NCBI GenBank assembly: GCA_963700105.1
Contig: CAVOWL010000005.1
Span: forward strand, 1 to 64,000
Direction of reading: 5' to 3'
Length of the DNA: 64,000 bases
From: CAVUWL01 sp963700105
GTDB lineage: Bacteria > Actinomycetota > Thermoleophilia > Solirubrobacterales > 70-9
A model generated the notes under the pieces. The model was not told the DNA's origin. It worked only from the letters and a program-made list of their open reading frames with translations, and searched no databases. Each line of letters begins with the position of its first letter. The first letter of the stretch is position 1. The position numbers and the translations under genes were made by a program. Below are positions 41,352 to 50,883 of this stretch, in pieces.

Positions 41352-43052
41352 CTAGAACCCTGGGAACCTCCCGGTGCGCGTCCCCGGTGTAAGGGAGACC
41401 CCCCGCAGGACTTCGCCGAAGCCCGCTGTCCGCAGGGTCTGGAAGCGCTCCCAGGGGGCGGGGGCTTTCGCCGCCAATGGATCGGTGATCGTGACGAGTT
41501 TGTCCGGGTCGGCACCTTGGTCGCCGTCCCCGCTCACCGTTGAGGTTACCGCGTAGATGGTCGCGTGGTCGCCGTCTACGCGGCCGGTGAGGTTACGTAG
41601 CCCGTCCGTGGCGGGAGACCATGGCAGACCGGTTGCCGAATTGTCGCCGCTCGGGTAGCCGGGCACGGTGTAGGGCTTGCCGAGTCCAAGGCCCGCACTG
41701 AGGGTGTACACGTGCTTCCATTCACCGGCGCTCGAATCAAACACCCACTTCTGAAGGCCGGCGTTGGTCTGGGCCGCTGCCTGGGTGAATTCATTGGTCG
41801 CTTCCGAGTAGCCGTTTTCGCCGTTTCCCTCGTCCGCAACGTAGAGCGTGTCGGCATTTGCAAACCATAGGCCGAACGGAAAGGACGTAGTCGACGACAG
41901 TTCGGTCGGGAAGCCTTTCAGTATGCACATATTGTTGGGCTTGAGTTCTTCTTTGGCGAGCGCTTCGGCAAGCGGTTCGATCGCTGCGGTAGGCAGCTTT
42001 GCACCCGGCGTCGGAAGCCCAACACCATTGGGGCAGGCTTTGCCAGTCGTATCGACGAAATACACGGTGTTGACGCCGTTTCCACCACTGCCCTTCGTAT
42101 AGTAGAGGACGTTGTTGAAAACGGTAATGCCACGGTAGTTATTGTCCTTGCTCTGCTTGTCGTGTTTGTCGCCGAGCTCAGTTATGTTGAAGCTGCCGAC
42201 CGGTGTTGGAAAGGCGGGTTCCTGCAGCGCCTGGGGAATTGGCGAGGGGGTCAGGACCTGGGCGCCTCCGCCGGCGATGATCCCGGCCGGGATTGGCTTG
42301 GAGCCATTACCTGAGTTCCCGGCAGCGTAGATCTGGTTGGCCCCTTCTTCTTCGTTGAGGATAGCCGCACGGGGGTTGTCGCCGCTGTAGTCGTTGGTGT
42401 TAGTGAATTTGAAGTCCCCGGCCGCGTCCACCTGCGCAACCGTTCGGTATGCGGTCACTGGGTCAGTGTCGGTGGGGTCAAAGACGCCGGGCGTACTGCC
42501 ATTGGAGGTGTCTATTTGATCAGCCGGCGCATCGTATCCCATGAACGTTACATAGCGTCCGCCCGTTGACAAGTTGAGAGCCAGTTCGGACTTCGAGGAG
42601 AAGCTGGTGACCATCTGGCCGGAGCTAGTGTTGATCCCCGGCTCGGAGCTATTGGGAACCTCGAGTGAATTGATCGGGAATCCCCACGGCGTCAGCTGGT
42701 CGAGGAAGATCTTGGAGGTAATTCCAAAGTGTTCGTCTACCGAGTCGTTGTTGAAAACTTCCGGGTAGACTCCGTTGGCAATGGCTACCCCACAGTTGGG
42801 AGGCGTGCAGCCGGGCGCAAGCAGCGTTTCACCTTTTTTTAGGCTGGGATCGTTTTCGAACACCGATCGGCTCACAAGCAGGTTGCCCGGGAAGAAGAAT
42901 TGACGCGGGAAGGAGTGACCGGGGAAGGAGTGCCAGGAGTGTCCAGGGGAGGCCTGAGCGGGGGCGGCGAGTACACCCCCCGAGCCGAGCGCCAGCGCAA
43001 ACAACATCAGGCGGCTGGTAAACGTCAAAAGGGCGCTCAGCTTCGTCGTCAT
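41352..43052 (-). CDS. Large exported protein, propeller-like, unknown function
   Basis: The 566-residue protein has a signal peptide (LMLFALALGSGGVLAAPAQA), a His/Phe/Ser-rich stretch (HSWHSFPGHSFP), and a mature part with repeated beta-strand segments such as GGRYVTFMGYDAPADQ, YRGITVFNNVLYYTKG, LYVADEGNGENGYSEATNEF and ATIYAVTSTVSGDGDQGADP. These resemble the strand-turn pattern of beta-propellers. Four Cys occur in CTPPNC and elsewhere. It resembles secreted proteins widely found in soil bacteria with no known activity. A clear AAGGAG lies upstream of the ATG. It is a single-gene transcript. Confidence 0.7.
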   Translation of the reverse strand: MTTKLSALLTFTSRLMLFALALGSGGVLAAPAQASPGHSWHSFPGHSFPRQFFFPGNLLVSRSVFENDPSLKKGETLLAPGCTPPNCGVAIANGVYPEVFNNDSVDEHFGITSKIFLDQLTPWGFPINSLEVPNSSEPGINTSSGQMVTSFSSKSELALNLSTGGRYVTFMGYDAPADQIDTSNGSTPGVFDPTDTDPVTAYRTVAQVDAAGDFKFTNTNDYSGDNPRAAILNEEEGANQIYAAGNSGNGSKPIPAGIIAGGGAQVLTPSPIPQALQEPAFPTPVGSFNITELGDKHDKQSKDNNYRGITVFNNVLYYTKGSGGNGVNTVYFVDTTGKACPNGVGLPTPGAKLPTAAIEPLAEALAKEELKPNNMCILKGFPTELSSTTSFPFGLWFANADTLYVADEGNGENGYSEATNEFTQAAAQTNAGLQKWVFDSSAGEWKHVYTLSAGLGLGKPYTVPGYPSGDNSATGLPWSPATDGLRNLTGRVDGDHATIYAVTSTVSGDGDQGADPDKLVTITDPLAAKAPAPWERFQTLRTAGFGEVLRGVSLTPGTRTGRFPGF

Positions 43053-43583
43053 TGCATCTCCTTGGGTAGGCGGTAGCGCCGCCGTCTTGATCTAGCGTGG
43101 GGCAAGTTACCTATGGGCGGAGTGCCCACTTGTAACCATCGCATTACCATCCTGTGATCAGGACGTTAAGCCCCTAGCGAGCCGCCGCTGGCCCCAGCCG
43201 CGCCTTGGAAATTGAACGCTCTGCTCCTCCCACATCGATTGCGGGAAGCGGCGGGTGTCTGGCCGTACCTGCAGACGCCGTGCCGCGGCTCAGCTCACAA
43301 TCTCTCAGCAGTTAGCCGACGATCCGACCCGCCAGGCCCACCAACTCGATTAGATGGAGTGAAGCCAAGGCCGGTAAAGCTCTCAATGTGCGTCAGGCCC
43401 GACGCGGTTCAGATCCATTTTGCGTGCGACGATCGTCGGCTCGGGTCTCCCAGGGGATGCGATCGCTCCATTGGCCAATTTTGGCTCCGACATTGGCAAG
43501 ATTCTTGCTCTTTAAATGATAAAGAGCGTTAGATCCCGCCCTGGCTCACGAAATCCATTCGAACCGCCAAGCCAGAGGCGACG
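43053..43583. other. Intergenic stretch, nothing recognised
   Basis: About 530 bases lie upstream of the exported protein gene and downstream of the ABC exporter. It presumably contains the promoter of the exported protein. No coding frame with a family signature, RNA gene or strong repeat was found. Confidence 0.4.
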
Positions 43584-44393
43584 CTAAGTATCTCGTCGGC
43601 GCATCAGAACAGCTGCGATGATGAGCGCAACGGCAGCATAGGCGCAAAAGAGACCGAATCCCGTCCACGGCGCCAGCGTGTTGGGGTCGGGATTAATCGT
43701 CCAGACGGCGCCACCCGCTTTGCTCGGAAGATACGGTTCGATCGATTCCGCGGTGCTCGAGGGGAGAAGACCGATGACCGGCGGTAAGACGAATACAATC
43801 CCAGCCAGGGCCGAGATTGCACCGGCCGTGCTGCGGATGATTGCACCAAGGCCGAGCCCGAATAGGCCCATCACGGTCAGGAACAAGGCAGCTCCGAAGA
43901 GCGCCCTCAGCACACCTGGATGCGAGATTCCGATGTTGATGTGCTGGCCAGAGAGGATCGACTGGCCGATGAAAAAGACCAAAAAGATGGCTGGCAGGCA
44001 GATCACGAAGGCGACCGCACCAAACACGAGCGCCTTGCCCCAAAGGACCGGGAGGCGTTTTGGAACGGCGGAGAAGGTCGAGCGGATCATGCCCGTCGAG
44101 TACTCGGCGGTAATCACCAGGACCCCCAAAACCCCGATCGCAAGCTGGGCGAAGTTGACACCGGCGAGGTTCACCCGCAGCGGATGGAAATTGAGTTTGT
44201 CTTGGGGGCTTAGGTGAGGCCATCGCGACTCAAACACCACGCAGGCGAGGATGCCGATCCCGAGGATCAGGATCAAGGTGACGAGCAATGACCAGCGCGT
44301 CGATCGGACCGAACGGAGCTTGGTCCACTCCGAGATGGCTACGCGCCGCTGGGTGACCTGCTCCACCGGTGTCGGAAGCGCTACTTCGCTCAC
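43584..44393 (-). CDS. ABC-2-type transporter permease
   Basis: The 269-residue protein starts at GTG (SEVALPTPVEQVTQRRVAIS) and shows six membrane segments: LLVTLILILGIGILACVVFE, LAIGVLGVLVITAEYSTGMI, VFGAVAFVICLPAIFLVFFI, FGAALFLTVMGLFGLGLGAI, ISALAGIVFVLPPVIGLLPS and LFCAYAAVALIIAAVLMRRR. EYSTGMIRSTFSAVPKR is the conserved cytoplasmic loop of ABC-2 permeases. It begins inside the stop of the ATPase gene (GTGA overlap) and so forms a two-gene exporter with it. Export of a drug, antibiotic or lipid is usual for the class; the substrate is unknown. Confidence 0.88.
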   Translation of the reverse strand: MSEVALPTPVEQVTQRRVAISEWTKLRSVRSTRWSLLVTLILILGIGILACVVFESRWPHLSPQDKLNFHPLRVNLAGVNFAQLAIGVLGVLVITAEYSTGMIRSTFSAVPKRLPVLWGKALVFGAVAFVICLPAIFLVFFIGQSILSGQHINIGISHPGVLRALFGAALFLTVMGLFGLGLGAIIRSTAGAISALAGIVFVLPPVIGLLPSSTAESIEPYLPSKAGGAVWTINPDPNTLAPWTGFGLFCAYAAVALIIAAVLMRRRDT

Positions 44394-45331
44394 GCCACCG
44401 CTCCTTCCGGCTCGGCCGGTGAATCCGGACTGTGCGCCTGATACTCAAGCGCATCGCCGGTCAGCTCCATGAATGCTTCCTCTAGGGAGGCCTGTTGAGG
44501 GGTCAGCTCATAGAGAACGATGCCGTTCTCTGTGGCGATGACACCGATTTGCTCTGAGTCCAGGCCGCCGACCTCAACCACCGAGGGCTCTACAGCTTGG
44601 ATCGCCACCTCGGCGCCGGCAATCAACTCGACCAAACGGTCGACCTCTGGAGAGCGGACACGCACCGAACGTTTGGAGGCACTTCGCACGAATTCCTCCA
44701 CCCCGGTGTCGGCGATCAGCTCGCCGCGACCGATCACGATCAGGTGCTCTGCGGTCAACGCCATCTCGCTCATCAGGTGTGAGGAGACAAACACCGTGCG
44801 ACCTTCTCCCGCCAGGTTCTTGAGCAGGTTGCGCACCCATTGGATGCCCTCCGGATCAAGGCCGTTCACCGGCTCATCGAGTAGCACGGTGTGCGGGTCG
44901 CCGAGCAGCGCAGAGGCGATCCCGAGGCGTTGTCCCATACCAAGCGAGAAACCGCCGGCACGCTTGCCCGCGACCTCTTGAAGTCCGACCATCTCGATCA
45001 GCTCGCTGACCCGAGCGCGACCGATCCCATGCGTCTGTGCCAGGGCAAGCAGATGGTTGTAGGCGGAACGTCCCGTGTGGACGGAGCGAGCCTCGAGCAA
45101 AGCCCCAGCCTCATGCAGGGGAGCAGCGTGGTCGCGATAGGGCTTGCCGTTGACCAGGGTGTGCCCCGAATTGGGGGCGTCGAGCCCCAGGATCAAGCGC
45201 ATCGTGGTCGACTTGCCCGACCCGTTCGGCCCGAGGAAGCCAGTGACGATCCCCGGTCGTACATTGAAGCTGAGGTCGTGCACGGCGACCTTCTCGCCAT
45301 AGCGCTTCGTTACCGCCGCCACCTCGATCAT
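44390..45331 (-). CDS. ABC transporter ATP-binding protein
   Basis: From ATG 45331 the 313-residue protein starts MIEVAAVTKRYGEKVAVHDL. Walker A is GPNGSGKST, the Q-loop and signature follow (GGFSLGMGQRLGIASALLGD), Walker B is TVLLDEPVNGLDPEG, and the switch His is in VFVSSHLMSEMA. The C-terminal third (EEFVRSASKRSVRVRSPEVD) is the accessory domain common in drug/antibiotic exporters. It is translationally coupled with the permease downstream. An open frame extends 11 codons upstream, but MIEV is the family-typical start and follows a weak CTGGAG site. Confidence 0.9.
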   Translation of the reverse strand: MIEVAAVTKRYGEKVAVHDLSFNVRPGIVTGFLGPNGSGKSTTMRLILGLDAPNSGHTLVNGKPYRDHAAPLHEAGALLEARSVHTGRSAYNHLLALAQTHGIGRARVSELIEMVGLQEVAGKRAGGFSLGMGQRLGIASALLGDPHTVLLDEPVNGLDPEGIQWVRNLLKNLAGEGRTVFVSSHLMSEMALTAEHLIVIGRGELIADTGVEEFVRSASKRSVRVRSPEVDRLVELIAGAEVAIQAVEPSVVEVGGLDSEQIGVIATENGIVLYELTPQQASLEEAFMELTGDALEYQAHSPDSPAEPEGAVA

Positions 45332-45913
45332 AGGATTTGCTCCAGGGGAGATTGCAAGAGCCATAAATCAAAGCAGCGCAACCTAAACCTCCTCTGACCA
45401 CGCTGGTCACGACTCGGCAAACAGAATGGATATCGGGGGATAGAGTCGACCATTTTTCTTAAAGAGTTTCCTATGCCAAGCCCGGCTTGCTCCCGGCCCG
45501 GACGGCAGGCAGAAGCCCCCAGGCCGCCTGGAGAGCGCTGTGCAAAAAGCGAACGCGGCGGCGCTAATACGATCTAAGTTCCGACACCACGACTCCGCTG
45601 CAGCGGGCCATTCGCCGCGACTGCCACGAGACGTCCTTGCCGTCCACCCCTCCCCCAACCCGCGCTGGCTAGGCCTGCAGGTTGGTGGACTAGGCGAATA
45701 TTGGAAGGCGAGGGGGCGGCTGGAATTCAGTTGACGGAGGCCTGCGCACTTTGGTGGGACAATGGCTGAGAATTGAGACTGCCACGGGCAGGGGACCGCG
45801 GAGGTTGGCGCGAAGGACAAAGACGAGACTAACTCCGCCGATCCAACGGGCTGGGCCGGTCACGAGCCACCGGACCATATTCCTTCTGGGACCGGAGACG
45901 CACCCTGCGTTCT
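45332..45913. other. Divergent intergenic region
   Basis: About 580 bases between the ABC exporter and the diguanylate cyclase, which face away from each other. It should carry both promoters. Open frames here lack family signatures. Nothing else was recognised. Confidence 0.4.
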
Positions 45914-47536
45914 ATGGCAGTGCGGCCGGAGTCGAGCCAATTCGTTCAAGGAGTTTTCTCGATCGTCGATCTACAAGATGTGACGCAGCGGCGGGCCATA
46001 AAGGTGGCAATCTCATTCTTGCTGGTCTACCTGAGCTGGCAAGCGTTTCGCTGGATTCCCGGCTCTAGGACTCAGGTCGGCAACCTTTTTTTCCTGCCAG
46101 TAGGCGCAGGCGCAGCATTTGCCTGTTGGAGAGCCAGCCGCCGCTGCTCGACCGTTGCCGATCTGAAGTGGTTTTGGCGCTTCATGGCAGCGGCCATAAC
46201 GTGCCAGCTCGCTGGCGACACCACCCTCGCCATTTATAGCCTCGTTGGCGCAGAAGTCCCGGCTCCCTCGTTGGCCGATCTCTTCTACCTCGGCCTCTAT
46301 CCACTCATGTTGCTAGCCCTGCTCCGTGTTCCCGTCGCCCCAGCCTCACGCTCTCAGAAGCTGCGACTCGGCCTTGATTTCGCAACCATCATCGGCGCGG
46401 GAGCGATGCTGATCTGGTACCTCGTCTTGAGCCAGGTCGTACTCGACGGTGGCATCGGACCATTGCAATTGGCCACCTCTGTCGCCTATCCCGTCGGCGA
46501 CCTCGGCCTGGTCGCCGGCATCGGGGTCGCGATCCTTCGCTGGAGCCCACCGACACTACGTCGCCCACTTTCGCTAATAGCGGCGGGCCTTGCGATGTTC
46601 GTCACCGCCGACGTTGTCTATGCCCACGCGCAACTGCATGGCGGCTATAGCGGTGGGGGTCCGATCGACATTCTTTGGATTGGCGCGCTCCTGCTATTTG
46701 CGCTGGCGGGGGCAAGCCAGAGGTTGGTCGAGCCTGGGACGGCTGAGGCCGCGGTGCCGACTCGGGAGCAATCAGAGAAGCGCGTCGGATGGCTTCCCTT
46801 CGCAGCCCTTGGGATTGGCTCCCTTGTGCTGATCAGCGCCATGTGGGGGGAGGCGTTCATACCCCAGGTCAGCATCGTCCTATTTGCGATCGGGCTCGCA
46901 GCGCTGATCGCCCTGCGCCAGTACGTCACCCAAAGGGAGATGATCCGTCTGCAGCTCGATCTGCGAGAGGCCCAAACCGAGCTGGTCGTCTTGGCTAACC
47001 ACGACGCACTCACCGCGACCGCGAATCGGCGGGTGATGGGCAAGGCCCTGGCAAGCGAGGTCGAGCGAGCCTCACGCTACCGCCGCGACCTTTCACTGCT
47101 ATTTCTGGACATCGACCACTTCAAGAGGATCAATGACGGCCTCGGCCATGCTGCAGGGGACGCGGTGCTGGCCGAGTTCGCGTCGGTCCTCAAGAGCTGT
47201 CTACGTCCAACCGACACGCTAGGGCGCTGGGGTGGTGAGGAGTTTCTTGTGATCCTCCCCGAGACGGCAGCCGAAGAGGCGTACAGGGCAGCTGAGCGGG
47301 CGCGTAACCGGATCGAGGAACACAACTTTCTGCTTGCCGATGGCCAGCGGGTGACCTGCTCAGTTGGGGTCGCCAGCTTTCAGGGACATCCAGTCGACTA
47401 CGAGACGTTGATCGACACCGCCGATCAAGCGATGTATGAGGCTAAGCGCTCGGGTCGAAACCGCGTGGTTAGCCGGATTTATCACGGAGGCCAAATTGGC
47501 AAGCGCTCCAATGACGTGCTGGCGCCCGCGACCTGA
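45914..47536 (+). CDS. Membrane-bound diguanylate cyclase (GGDEF) with intact inhibition site
   Basis: The 540-residue protein has eight to ten hydrophobic segments over residues 30..340 (VAISFLLVYLSWQAFRWIP; LADLFYLGLYPLMLLALLRV; LVAGIGVAILRW; ALGIGSLVLISAMWGE), a short coiled linker (IRLQLDLREAQTELVVLANH), then a GGDEF domain. It includes HDALTATANRR, LLFLDIDHFKRINDGLGHAA and the active-site GRWGGEEFLVILPE. The product-inhibition site RxxD is present as RPTD five residues before GGEEF. It should therefore make cyclic-di-GMP and be feedback-inhibited. The membrane part may sense a signal in the membrane or outside; no EAL domain is attached. Monocistronic. Confidence 0.9.
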   Translation: MAVRPESSQFVQGVFSIVDLQDVTQRRAIKVAISFLLVYLSWQAFRWIPGSRTQVGNLFFLPVGAGAAFACWRASRRCSTVADLKWFWRFMAAAITCQLAGDTTLAIYSLVGAEVPAPSLADLFYLGLYPLMLLALLRVPVAPASRSQKLRLGLDFATIIGAGAMLIWYLVLSQVVLDGGIGPLQLATSVAYPVGDLGLVAGIGVAILRWSPPTLRRPLSLIAAGLAMFVTADVVYAHAQLHGGYSGGGPIDILWIGALLLFALAGASQRLVEPGTAEAAVPTREQSEKRVGWLPFAALGIGSLVLISAMWGEAFIPQVSIVLFAIGLAALIALRQYVTQREMIRLQLDLREAQTELVVLANHDALTATANRRVMGKALASEVERASRYRRDLSLLFLDIDHFKRINDGLGHAAGDAVLAEFASVLKSCLRPTDTLGRWGGEEFLVILPETAAEEAYRAAERARNRIEEHNFLLADGQRVTCSVGVASFQGHPVDYETLIDTADQAMYEAKRSGRNRVVSRIYHGGQIGKRSNDVLAPAT

Positions 47537-47605
47537 CCTCCGTCCTCTCTTCAGCGGAAGTTCCTGCCCTCGCGAAGCTCGCGGCCCAGGGCCAGGCGGC
47601 TGCAG

Positions 47606-48343
47606 TCATTGGCCTTCGCCGTCGCCCCTCTTAGAGCACTCACCCCCGCCCTGTCGATCAAACGAATGCCCTACGGATCCATCGCCGGACCCACTCCTCG
47701 AGCGCAGCCAGTTTGGAATCTGCATCGAGCCCCGGTACCAGCCCACCAGGCCAAGTATTCCCACTGCGAGCAGGACAGATCCGAGGATAATCGCGCCAAG
47801 GAGACCAAGATCTGAAAACAGATCGGTGATAGTTCGTCCAGTCAGATAGGCGCCGAGGCCATACAGAGCCGCCCAAAGGGCGGCGGAAGCCGCATTGACC
47901 AAGAGGTATCTGGTCGTTCTCATCCGGGCGATTCCGGCGGCCCACGATGGGGTAAGAATGACCGCGGCGGTTCCGAAGCGCTCATACAGCCGCTCGCTCC
48001 GCGCCAGCGCGCGATGCCTCGCTCTAAGGAAAGGACCAGGGGCGCTGATCAGGGCACGCCCAGCCTTCAGGCCGATTACCCAGCCCGCCACCCCGCCGGT
48101 GGTAGCGCCCACCCAAGCGTAAAAGAGGACCGGGCCGAGGTTGAGCCGGTTGTGAGCCGCAAGGATCCCCGCCGCGACCAAAACGGCCTCACCGGGACCT
48201 GGAAGGCCGACCCAGCTGGCGGCAGAGGCGAGAAAGACCCCTACGTAGTCGGCTGGCGGTCCATGGACGTGCTTGTCCTGCAGGTGGATTGCGGCTGGAA
48301 AGGTCGCCAGAGCGATGGTGGTTCCAGCCACACGAAGGCGCAT
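47606..48343 (-). CDS. DedA/SNARE-associated family membrane protein
   Basis: From ATG 48343 the 245-residue protein reads MRLRVAGTTIALATFPAAIH. It contains the DedA pattern SAASWVGLPGPGEAVLVAAG with the G-x-P-x-P-G-E motif, VLFYAWVGATTGGVAGWVIG, and RHRALARSERLYERFGTAAV followed by the conserved Arg in IARMRTTRYLLVNAASAALW. DedA proteins are lipid (undecaprenyl-phosphate or phosphatidylethanolamine) transporters or scramblases. Four or five membrane segments are visible. A C-terminal Ser/Gly-rich tail follows. The end faces the diguanylate cyclase; an open frame continues 15 codons upstream without conservation. Confidence 0.85.
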   Translation of the reverse strand: MRLRVAGTTIALATFPAAIHLQDKHVHGPPADYVGVFLASAASWVGLPGPGEAVLVAAGILAAHNRLNLGPVLFYAWVGATTGGVAGWVIGLKAGRALISAPGPFLRARHRALARSERLYERFGTAAVILTPSWAAGIARMRTTRYLLVNAASAALWAALYGLGAYLTGRTITDLFSDLGLLGAIILGSVLLAVGILGLVGWYRGSMQIPNWLRSRSGSGDGSVGHSFDRQGGGECSKRGDGEGQ

Positions 48344-48469
48344 CTGGACATTCTGACGCCGGCAGTATGTCGGCCACAACCGAAGCACCGAGCAACATTC
48401 TTATTCGACAAGCGATAACAAGAGGAGCTGCAAAAATCGGGCTCGATTACGCCTGCCCGACGATTCGCG

Positions 48470-49009
48470 ATGACCCGCTCGCCATCCGATGACAGCCGAC
48501 CCCAGACTGCCCGCCCCGGTGCACATCCGCATCCGGGTCGCAGACTACCGGCGGCGATCTTCACCGGGCGCCTTGCAGCCAGAACGGCTCCTCGAGGTTG
48601 TCGGGAAATTGGTGATGCGCGGCGCGACGGTTCGATCGACAGCATTCGCCGTTGTAAGCGATCGCTGCTGGTTACCTATCGGCGGGACGGAACTCCGGTG
48701 CCGACTCCCGCGTGGGCAGCTGAGGCTGATGGTCACATTTACGTGCGGACTGAGCGCGATGCCGGCAAGGTCAGGCGCCTGCGAACCAACTCGCGCCTGT
48801 TGGTGGCTCCCTGCACGGTCCGCGGCAAACCTCTCGGCAACCCGTTCGAGGCGCGAGGACGGATACTTTCGCGTGCGGAGGAGCCAGCCGCTGAGCGGGC
48901 ACTCGCAACCCGGTATGGGCTCGGTCGCACGATCTTTGAGTGGGCGATGGACCTGATGCGGGTGGATATGGGCTATCTGGAGATAACACCCAGGCGCTGG
49001 CAGGATTAG
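48470..49009 (+). CDS. PPOX-class F420-dependent oxidoreductase-like protein
   Basis: The C-terminal 130 residues read CKRSLLVTYRRDGTPVPTPA, IYVRTERDAGKVRRLRTNSR, VAPCTVRGKPLGNPFEARGR and TIFEWAMDLMRVDMGYLEIT. This is the split beta-barrel of the pyridoxamine-phosphate-oxidase-like family that uses F420 in actinobacteria. The first 45 residues (TRSPSDDSRPQTARPGAHPH and following) are not conserved, and no good start codon lies where family members begin, so the start is uncertain. The opening could also be affected by a frameshift near 48600. Substrate unknown. Divergent from the DedA gene. Confidence 0.75.
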   Translation: MTRSPSDDSRPQTARPGAHPHPGRRLPAAIFTGRLAARTAPRGCREIGDARRDGSIDSIRRCKRSLLVTYRRDGTPVPTPAWAAEADGHIYVRTERDAGKVRRLRTNSRLLVAPCTVRGKPLGNPFEARGRILSRAEEPAAERALATRYGLGRTIFEWAMDLMRVDMGYLEITPRRWQD

Positions 49010-49104
49010 ATGGTTCCCAAAAATGGCACCGGTTTGGCGCGGGGACTGAGTAGGGGCGCCCGCTGAGTCGCCGCTGCAGCGAGGTTCGAGCTGGGGGGGC
49101 GAAT

Positions 49105-50019
49105 CTATTCGACCTCTAGTCCGGACTCCTCCCTCAGATACGGGGCTTCGGGCGTCTGACTTGCCAGGCGTTCGGTCTCTGCGGGCGACTGTCGGACGTC
49201 GGGCCGAGCAATAGCCAGGTAGGAAACAAGAACAGCGACAGCGACAGTGAACACCAGTGCAGTCGGCCCGTCGCCGAAGCCGAGGCCGCTTAGGCTGTGT
49301 GGCTTACTGATGTAGTCGGCAAACGATGCTCCAAGCGGCCTCGTCACCACATAGGCCATCCAGAACGCCGCGATGCTATTCAGACCGAATCGCCACCAAG
49401 CCAGCGCCGGAATCAAGATGAGCACGAAGAAGAAGATGCCGGATGCCAGGTAGCCCATGCCTAGCGAGGTCGCTGTGAAGTCCCCGAGCGCAGTGCCGAG
49501 GGCAAAGGTCGCGAACACGGTAGCCCAGTAGAACGCCTCCCGTCGCTGCGTGGTGACGCTGTGGATCGACAGCGTTCCCTCGCTGCGCTGCCAAGTCCAG
49601 AACACGGCCGCCAGTATTACCGCCCACAAGATCGTGGTCCCTGCGTACGGGATGTGGGCGTCGAGATGCAGAAAATCAGCGAAGCCTGTGCCGGAAATGG
49701 CGATCGCGTAGGCCAAGAACCAGTACGCGAATGCTCGGTAGCGGCGCGTTGCGAACTGCAACACGAGCGCGATCACAAACAGGGCGACCTCAGTCCCGCC
49801 ACCCCCGAAGTTGCCGTAAATCTTCAGGTAATCGGAGGTGGCCTCCCCGCCGGCCGTGGTGAGGAGCTTCACCACCCAGAAGAGAAGGATGATCTCCGGA
49901 ACCTTTGCGACTAGCGGCGCAGGAAAGACGCGCCCTATTACAGGCAGTTGACCGCGCGCCCGCTGATGCCCTCGGCTAGAGCGCGCTGAAGAGGTAGGCC
50001 GGCGGTTTGTGGTGCTCAC
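49105..50019 (-). CDS. COG4705-like membrane protein with DUF347 repeats
   Basis: The 304-residue protein has a polar N-terminus of about 35 residues and then VAKVPEIILLFWVVKLLTTA followed by GGEATSDYL. This motif returns in altered form as ALGTALGDFTATSLGMGYLA and YVVTRPLGASFADYISKP, giving the repeated family pattern. About nine or ten membrane segments are visible. The family is uncharacterised; a role in transport is plausible. It is a monocistronic gene, facing the PPOX gene at its end. Confidence 0.85.
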   Translation of the reverse strand: MSTTNRRPTSSARSSRGHQRARGQLPVIGRVFPAPLVAKVPEIILLFWVVKLLTTAGGEATSDYLKIYGNFGGGGTEVALFVIALVLQFATRRYRAFAYWFLAYAIAISGTGFADFLHLDAHIPYAGTTILWAVILAAVFWTWQRSEGTLSIHSVTTQRREAFYWATVFATFALGTALGDFTATSLGMGYLASGIFFFVLILIPALAWWRFGLNSIAAFWMAYVVTRPLGASFADYISKPHSLSGLGFGDGPTALVFTVAVAVLVSYLAIARPDVRQSPAETERLASQTPEAPYLREESGLEVE

Positions 50020-50376
50020 GTAGCGAACGCCTCACTGTGGTCTGAAGGGGGTGTTGGTTGGTGGTGTGCGGGTGGGCCGATTGGCGCCGCGATTCCTAGC
50101 GCCGAGAATAGTAGAAGGATCCCCGTTGGCGCGCCTGGGGGCATCTGCGGCGGTCCCAAGCCTCCAGACTGGCTCGCAACTTCCCTGCGAGAAGGCAGCA
50201 GTACTCCAATCTGAGCGCGACAGCATGCACCCGGACGCGGTAGCGGCTCAGCCCGCCGCGTCGCCGGGGAACCGTTTGTCCGCGGAGGCGGGACTTCCCG
50301 CCACCGCGAGAGGAGGAAGGGCGTGACATAACCGGACCGAGAAGCGCGATTGCCCGCGGCTCATTAACATCGGCAT
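50020..50376. other. Intergenic stretch, nothing recognised
   Basis: About 360 bases precede a small YdeI/OmpD-type gene. No coding frame or repeat of note. Confidence 0.35.
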
Positions 50377-50643
50377 GTGAGCGGCCAGAGGGTCCCAGGT
50401 GGGGTTGTGCATAAACTGCCTGCGGACCTGCGCAAGACGCTGATCGCCAGTGCGACGGCACTTGATGCTTGGAGGGACATCACGCCCTTAGCCCGCAATG
50501 AGTTCATCTGCTGGGTCGAAGATGCCAAGCAGGAGCCCACCCGCGAGCGCCGCATTCGCCGGACCAAGGAAGAGCTGGAGGAAGGCCAGCGCCGACCCTG
50601 CTGCTGGCCCGGGTGCAAACACCGCGATCGCACCGGCAGGTAG
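50377..50643 (+). CDS. YdeI/OmpD-associated family small protein
   Basis: The 88-residue protein starts at GTG (SGQRVPGGVVHKLPADLRKT) and reads ASATALDAWRDITPLARNEF followed by ICWVEDAKQEPTRERRIRRT and KEELEEGQRRPCCWPGCKHR. This matches the C-terminal YdeI/OmpD-associated module, with the conserved LPADLRxAL, ITPLARNE and RRPCCWPGC segments. Standalone copies of this length are common. The CCWPGC Cys cluster may bind metal. Relatives are linked with bacteriocin resistance in Salmonella, but no mechanism is known. Confidence 0.85.
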   Translation: MSGQRVPGGVVHKLPADLRKTLIASATALDAWRDITPLARNEFICWVEDAKQEPTRERRIRRTKEELEEGQRRPCCWPGCKHRDRTGR

Positions 50644-50883
50644 TAGCCCGCCTCTGACATATATCGACGGTCTCAGAAGCACTCCGGTGTCGCGCTCGGT
50701 CCAAATGCGGATAAGACACCACAACCCGACTTGACCCTGATCAGCTCCGGCGCCGAGCGCGTCCTTGCGGCGGCACAGCGACCCGCTGCAGCGGCTCCAA
50801 TTTGCTTGCGGCGCACCAGCAGTTTCGGGATGGAACGCCGATCGACGAAGTGGTCAGAAACCTAACCCGCGACGCCGCAAACG

